Assembly: GCA_963780755.1 (NCBI GenBank)
Contig: CAWACX010000001.1
Coordinates: 124,001-188,000, forward strand
Reading direction: 5' to 3'
DNA length: 64,000 nucleotides
From: JALYNX01 sp963780755
GTDB taxonomy: Bacteria > Actinomycetota > Acidimicrobiia > Spongiisociales > ZC4RG35
The stretch's first letter is position 1, and each line of letters starts with the position of its first letter. The notes beneath the pieces were generated by a model. That model did not search any database and had not been told where the DNA came from. It worked only from the letters and a program-made list of their open reading frames with translations. The position numbers and the translations under genes were made by a program. Below are positions 61,115-64,000 of the stretch, one piece after another.

Positions 61115-61629
61115 GACGTGCCTGCCAGGGACAGAGTGCTTGGAAGTCGCGCGAGCAATAGGTAGGAGAGGTAGGCCCCGACCATCCCAAACCCGAGGAA
61201 GAGCACGAGATCCTCGACTTGGCTCGACCAGGGAACGGGCTCCGCTCCAGTGACCACCAGCACGGACAGGGCGGTCACGGAGATCACGTTGTAGATCACA
61301 TGGATGACCGAAGGAGGCGTGTCCTCGCGGCCGAAGCACCCGCAGCTCTGTACCGGAATGCGGCGTCGGACCGCTGCCAGGGTGAACCAGGTGAACCCGA
61401 CATAGAGGAGTGCGGCGGGAGCGATCCACCAGGCCCCGAGGGCCAGCCCAACGACCGAGGCGATGATCTCGACCGCACCCAGAAGGCGGGCGATCATCGC
61501 CGATGAGGGGAGCCCGGCGGCCTTCATCGCACCTCGGGTCGGGTTGGGATCGACGACCTTGGCAACGCCGCTGGCCGCCAGGAGGAGGAGGGCGATGGTT
61601 GAAAAGGCTGACGCAACCACCGGTGGCAC
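61111..61629 (-). CDS. MauE/DoxX-family redox-associated membrane protein
   Basis: This is a 172-residue protein with four membrane segments (IALLLLAASGVAKVV; MIARLLGAVEIIASVVGLALG; and two further). The CGCFGRED motif after the third segment is typical of MauE/DoxX-like proteins of methylamine utilisation and related operons. MauE and MauD are known to be needed for disulfide maturation of the MauA light chain. The start is GTG 61629; the stop overlaps the GTG of the Cys-rich gene (GTGA). It heads a five-gene leftward operon. Confidence 0.88.
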   Translation of the reverse strand: MPPVVASAFSTIALLLLAASGVAKVVDPNPTRGAMKAAGLPSSAMIARLLGAVEIIASVVGLALGAWWIAPAALLYVGFTWFTLAAVRRRIPVQSCGCFGREDTPPSVIHVIYNVISVTALSVLVVTGAEPVPWSSQVEDLVLFLGFGMVGAYLSYLLLARLPSTLSLAGTS

Positions 61630-61709
61630 CTTAACCGGGGACCCATTTCAATCAAACGAACGCCCTGAAGGGGTATGCGGTTAGATGCGGCTTGCCTTGC
61701 TCGGGGTCA

Positions 61710-61715
61710 TACAAT
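61710..61715 (+). promoter_or_regulatory. -10 box of export ABC transporter operon
   Basis: TACAAT, close to the consensus, lies eight bases before the GTG at 61724. Confidence 0.5.
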
Positions 61716-61723
61716 CCTGTCCC

Positions 61724-62569
61724 GTGGCTGTCTCCACCTCCCGAGGGATCACCTACCGCGCCCGAAGGTTGCGGACGTATGCGACCGACCTCTGGGGGCG
61801 CCGCGAGTTTGCCTGGTTCCTGGCGATGGGCAACCTCAAGGCGAGGAACGCTTCCACGGCCTTGGGGCTCTTCTGGTGGGTGCTCAATCCTTTGCTGCTC
61901 GGTCTCGTTTACTTCTTCGTTTTTGGCATTCTGTTTGCTGGTTCCAGCCGCCCAGAGGGATACATCGCATACCTGCTCTCGGGGATGTTCGTGTTCCATT
62001 TCACCAACCAGTCGATGACGGGTGGGGCCAACGCCATCCTTCAGAACTCGAAGCTGCTGGCGAATTTGAAGTTCCCACGTCTGGTGCTCCTCATCTCGAG
62101 CCTCATCGAGTCCGGCGTGGGCTTTCTCGCTTCCCTCGTCGTGTTCTATGCGATTGCCTGGCCTGCAGCCGGCGCTCATCCTTCGCGTTACACCCTGTTC
62201 CTCTTGGTGATCTTCCCCATACAGGTGATCTTCAACCTGGGCTTGAGCTCGATCGTGGCTCGGATGGCTGTGCCATTTCGGGACATCAACAACTTCCTCC
62301 CCTATGTCAACCGACTCTGGCTGTACCTGTCGCCGATCATCTGGCAGCTCTCGTTCCTCGAGGACGCCGACCCGGCGATCCGCACGTTGGTCGAGCTGAA
62401 CCCGATGTTCCACATCATCGAGCTCTATCGAACTGCGTTGATCGGATATCCCGAATATCCGTTCCAGTGGGACAACCTGTGGACCGCACTGGCGTGGGCC
62501 GTGGGCGTATTCCTCCTGGGGGTGGCCGGCTTTGTCCGCTACGAGACGCGAATGGTTCGCTACCTGTGA
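61724..62569 (+). CDS. ABC-2 type polysaccharide-export permease
   Basis: This is a six-helix permease of the Wzm/TagG family, about 281 residues from GTG 61724. Typical elements are WFLAMGNLKARNASTALGLFWWVLNPLLLG at the N-terminus (given in part) and NRLWLYLSPIIWQLSF, ELNPMFHIIELYRTALIG near the end. A longer start at 61685 is possible, but the -10 box lies within it. It overlaps the ATPase gene by four bases. It would move a lipid-linked polysaccharide or teichoic acid across the membrane. Confidence 0.9.
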   Translation: MAVSTSRGITYRARRLRTYATDLWGRREFAWFLAMGNLKARNASTALGLFWWVLNPLLLGLVYFFVFGILFAGSSRPEGYIAYLLSGMFVFHFTNQSMTGGANAILQNSKLLANLKFPRLVLLISSLIESGVGFLASLVVFYAIAWPAAGAHPSRYTLFLLVIFPIQVIFNLGLSSIVARMAVPFRDINNFLPYVNRLWLYLSPIIWQLSFLEDADPAIRTLVELNPMFHIIELYRTALIGYPEYPFQWDNLWTALAWAVGVFLLGVAGFVRYETRMVRYL

Positions 62570-63306
62570 AAGGCTGGGCAATCAAGGCCGAGGAGGTAAC
62601 GGTCGCATTCCGCCCCTTCGTGGAACGGAAGCCGACCTTGCGCCGAACGCTGGCCAATTTTCGGAGCAGGCAACGCGAGCTGGTGACCGCGCTCGACCAT
62701 GTGAGCTTTGATGTGAAGAAAGGCGAAGCTTTCGGGATCGTCGGCCGCAATGGCGCCGGTAAGAGCACCCTGATGAGGGTCGTTGCCGGGACACTGCGCC
62801 CCGACGAGGGTCGCGCCGTCAGCTCCGGCCGCACTTCGACGTTGCTTCAACTCGGGGTGGGCTTCAACAACGAGTTGTCCGGGATCCGCAACATCTACCT
62901 CGGTGGGCTCGCCGCCGGCCTTCGAAGGAAGCACATAGACGAGCTATTCGACGACATCGTCGCCTATGCCGAGCTCGAGGAGGCGATCGATCGTCCCATC
63001 AAGACGTATTCGTCAGGGATGTTGTCCCGTCTCGCTTTCTCGATCGGCATGCACCTCAACCCGGACATCCTGCTCCTCGACGAGATCCTCAGCGTGGGTG
63101 ACGAGTCGTTCCGGGTCAAGAGCGAGCAGACGATGCAGGACCTGCTTGGCAGATCGGGGACCATCGTGTTCGTCTCTCACAACTTGAACAAAGTTGCCGA
63201 GTTCTGTGACCGGGCAATGTGGTTGGAGCGGGGCATGGTGCGCCACATCGGTGAGGCTGGCGATGTGGTCGACCACTACCGGGCAGCCGTGGCGTCGGGC
63301 TTGTGA
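62566..63306 (+). CDS. polysaccharide-export ABC ATPase (Wzt/TagH-like)
   Basis: This is the ATPase of the exporter, 246 residues. Walker A is GRNGAGKST, the signature region YSSGMLSRLAFSIGMHLNPDI is typical of the Wzt group, Walker B is ILLLDEILSVGDESF and the H-loop VFVSHNLNKV. There is no C-terminal carbohydrate-binding extension. GTG 62566 overlaps the permease stop, and its stop overlaps the glycosyltransferase GTG, so all three are coupled. Confidence 0.93.
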   Translation: MKGWAIKAEEVTVAFRPFVERKPTLRRTLANFRSRQRELVTALDHVSFDVKKGEAFGIVGRNGAGKSTLMRVVAGTLRPDEGRAVSSGRTSTLLQLGVGFNNELSGIRNIYLGGLAAGLRRKHIDELFDDIVAYAELEEAIDRPIKTYSSGMLSRLAFSIGMHLNPDILLLDEILSVGDESFRVKSEQTMQDLLGRSGTIVFVSHNLNKVAEFCDRAMWLERGMVRHIGEAGDVVDHYRAAVASGL

Positions 63307-64000
63307 TTGTGACGAGTGAATCGTCGGAGCCTCTGGTCGATCCCGCGCTGCTGGCTGCCCGGGCCAGGTTGGCAATGGTCGCCGCCGAGCTCGGCCTCGG
63401 AGTCACCATTGCCCACAGAGGATCGACCGGAATCAGAAACCCCCTTCATGCCCTTGGTCACCGTCGTGATGCCGGTGTTCAACGACGAGAAGTTCGTAGC
63501 TGCTGCCGTCGACTCGGTCCGGCGACAGACCTATCCCAATTGGGAGTGTGTGATCGTGGACGACGCGTCGGTCGACACCTCGTGGGACATTCTCCGGTCG
63601 GTCACCGATGGCGACGACCGCTTCCGAGTCGCCCGGCAGCCGAGCAATCAAGGCCCGGCAGCCGCACGCAACCGCGCGATCGAATCATCCAAAGGCGACT
63701 TCGTGGCTTTCCTCGACGGCGACGACCTCATGCTTCCTTACAGTCTCGAGGATCGGGTCGCCGCCTTGATCCCACATCGTGATGACCCGCACATAGCCGG
63801 GTCATATTCCGGTGCCCGTTTCGGGGCCGAGGAATCGAAGTTGGGAGATTTCCCGGTACGTCAGAGCGCAACCCTGCGGCCCTTTGTCGACTTCGTGATC
63901 TCCGACGGGGAATGCCCGTTCAGCATCATCGCCCCGCTCGTCGAAGTTGCCGTAATCAGAGGTGTCGGTGGTTTCGACGAGAAGATGCGCTCGGGGGCGG
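63303..64000 (+). CDS. glycosyltransferase family 2 (3' partial), frameshifted near 63400
   Basis: This is the beginning of a GT-A glycosyltransferase. After GTG 63303 the first 33 residues read SSEPLVDPALLAARARLAMVAAELGL. A +1 shift near 63400 then leads to PFMPLVTVVMPVFNDEKFVAAAVDSVRRQTYPNWECVIVDDASVD, then SNQGPAAARNRAIESSKGDFVAFLDGDD (given in parts). The nucleotide-sugar motifs VDDAS and LDGDD are intact. The gene continues past the window end. It follows the exporter ABC genes and probably works on the exported polysaccharide. Confidence 0.87.

Noticed and set aside
61675..63306. 543-residue frame covering permease and ATPase
   Set aside because: The first 297 codons are a shadow frame of the permease; the ATPase begins at GTG 62566.

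Overview
The window reads as a high-GC actinobacterial chromosome segment, most likely from the class Acidimicrobiia or a close relative. Supporting signs are F420-type LLM oxidoreductases, secreted proteins with long Thr/Ser linkers, S-layer-homology repeats with paired cysteines (GC...FCP), frequent GTG/TTG starts, and many genes with a TANNNT -10 box 6-8 nt before the start codon (leaderless transcripts). This assignment is inferred from protein style, not from a marker gene. I see no rRNA, tRNA, CRISPR array, insertion sequence or phage gene.

Layout. 0-2.7 kb: acyl-CoA synthetase fragment, enoyl-CoA hydratase, purU and a GYD-domain protein. 2.7-13.6 kb: a divergent amine-catabolism region. 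The leftward arm has an ethanolamine-type permease, a polyamine-type ABC transporter and an aldehyde dehydrogenase; the rightward arm has a glutamine-synthetase-like ligase, an SDR and a second aldehyde dehydrogenase. A perfect palindrome lies between the arms. 13.6-25.8 kb: ECF-type sigma factor with a GerMN/Gmad2 membrane protein, a two-component system between linker-type surface proteins, a CAP protein, an HNH endonuclease and small or hypothetical proteins. 25.8-33.6 kb: tandem-GNAT protein, multicopper oxidase, RibD-like reductase, alpha/beta hydrolase, class III aminotransferase and a sigma-70 factor. 33.7-42.6 kb: Fe-S assembly genes in two opposed blocks (sufD-Rieske-sufC and sufC-sufS-sufU) around an M42-type peptidase and fumC. 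42.7-50.2 kb: YbaK, two LLM oxidoreductases around a split tyrA, TetR with acyl-CoA dehydrogenase, zinc-ribbon proteins and a hydrolase. 50.3-54.8 kb: lpdA, a 2-oxoacid dehydrogenase E2 and a single-polypeptide LipB-LipA fusion. 55-61.6 kb: SLH surface proteins and a tightly overlapping leftward operon with MauE-like and MauD-like redox proteins around a Tat-exported cysteine-rich protein. 61.7-64 kb: polysaccharide-export ABC transporter and the start of a glycosyltransferase.

The strongest candidate for an undescribed system is the operon at 57.6-61.6 kb. It pairs the disulfide/maturation helpers known from methylamine dehydrogenase biogenesis with a cysteine-rich domain resembling the MauA light chain, fused to GDWNGDG repeats, and no heavy-chain gene is visible.

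Caution: at least fifteen coding frames are broken by single-base shifts, nearly all equivalent to +1 insertions and densest at 55-61 kb. Most look like consensus errors rather than decay. Where I join frames I say so, and the joined gene is my reconstruction.
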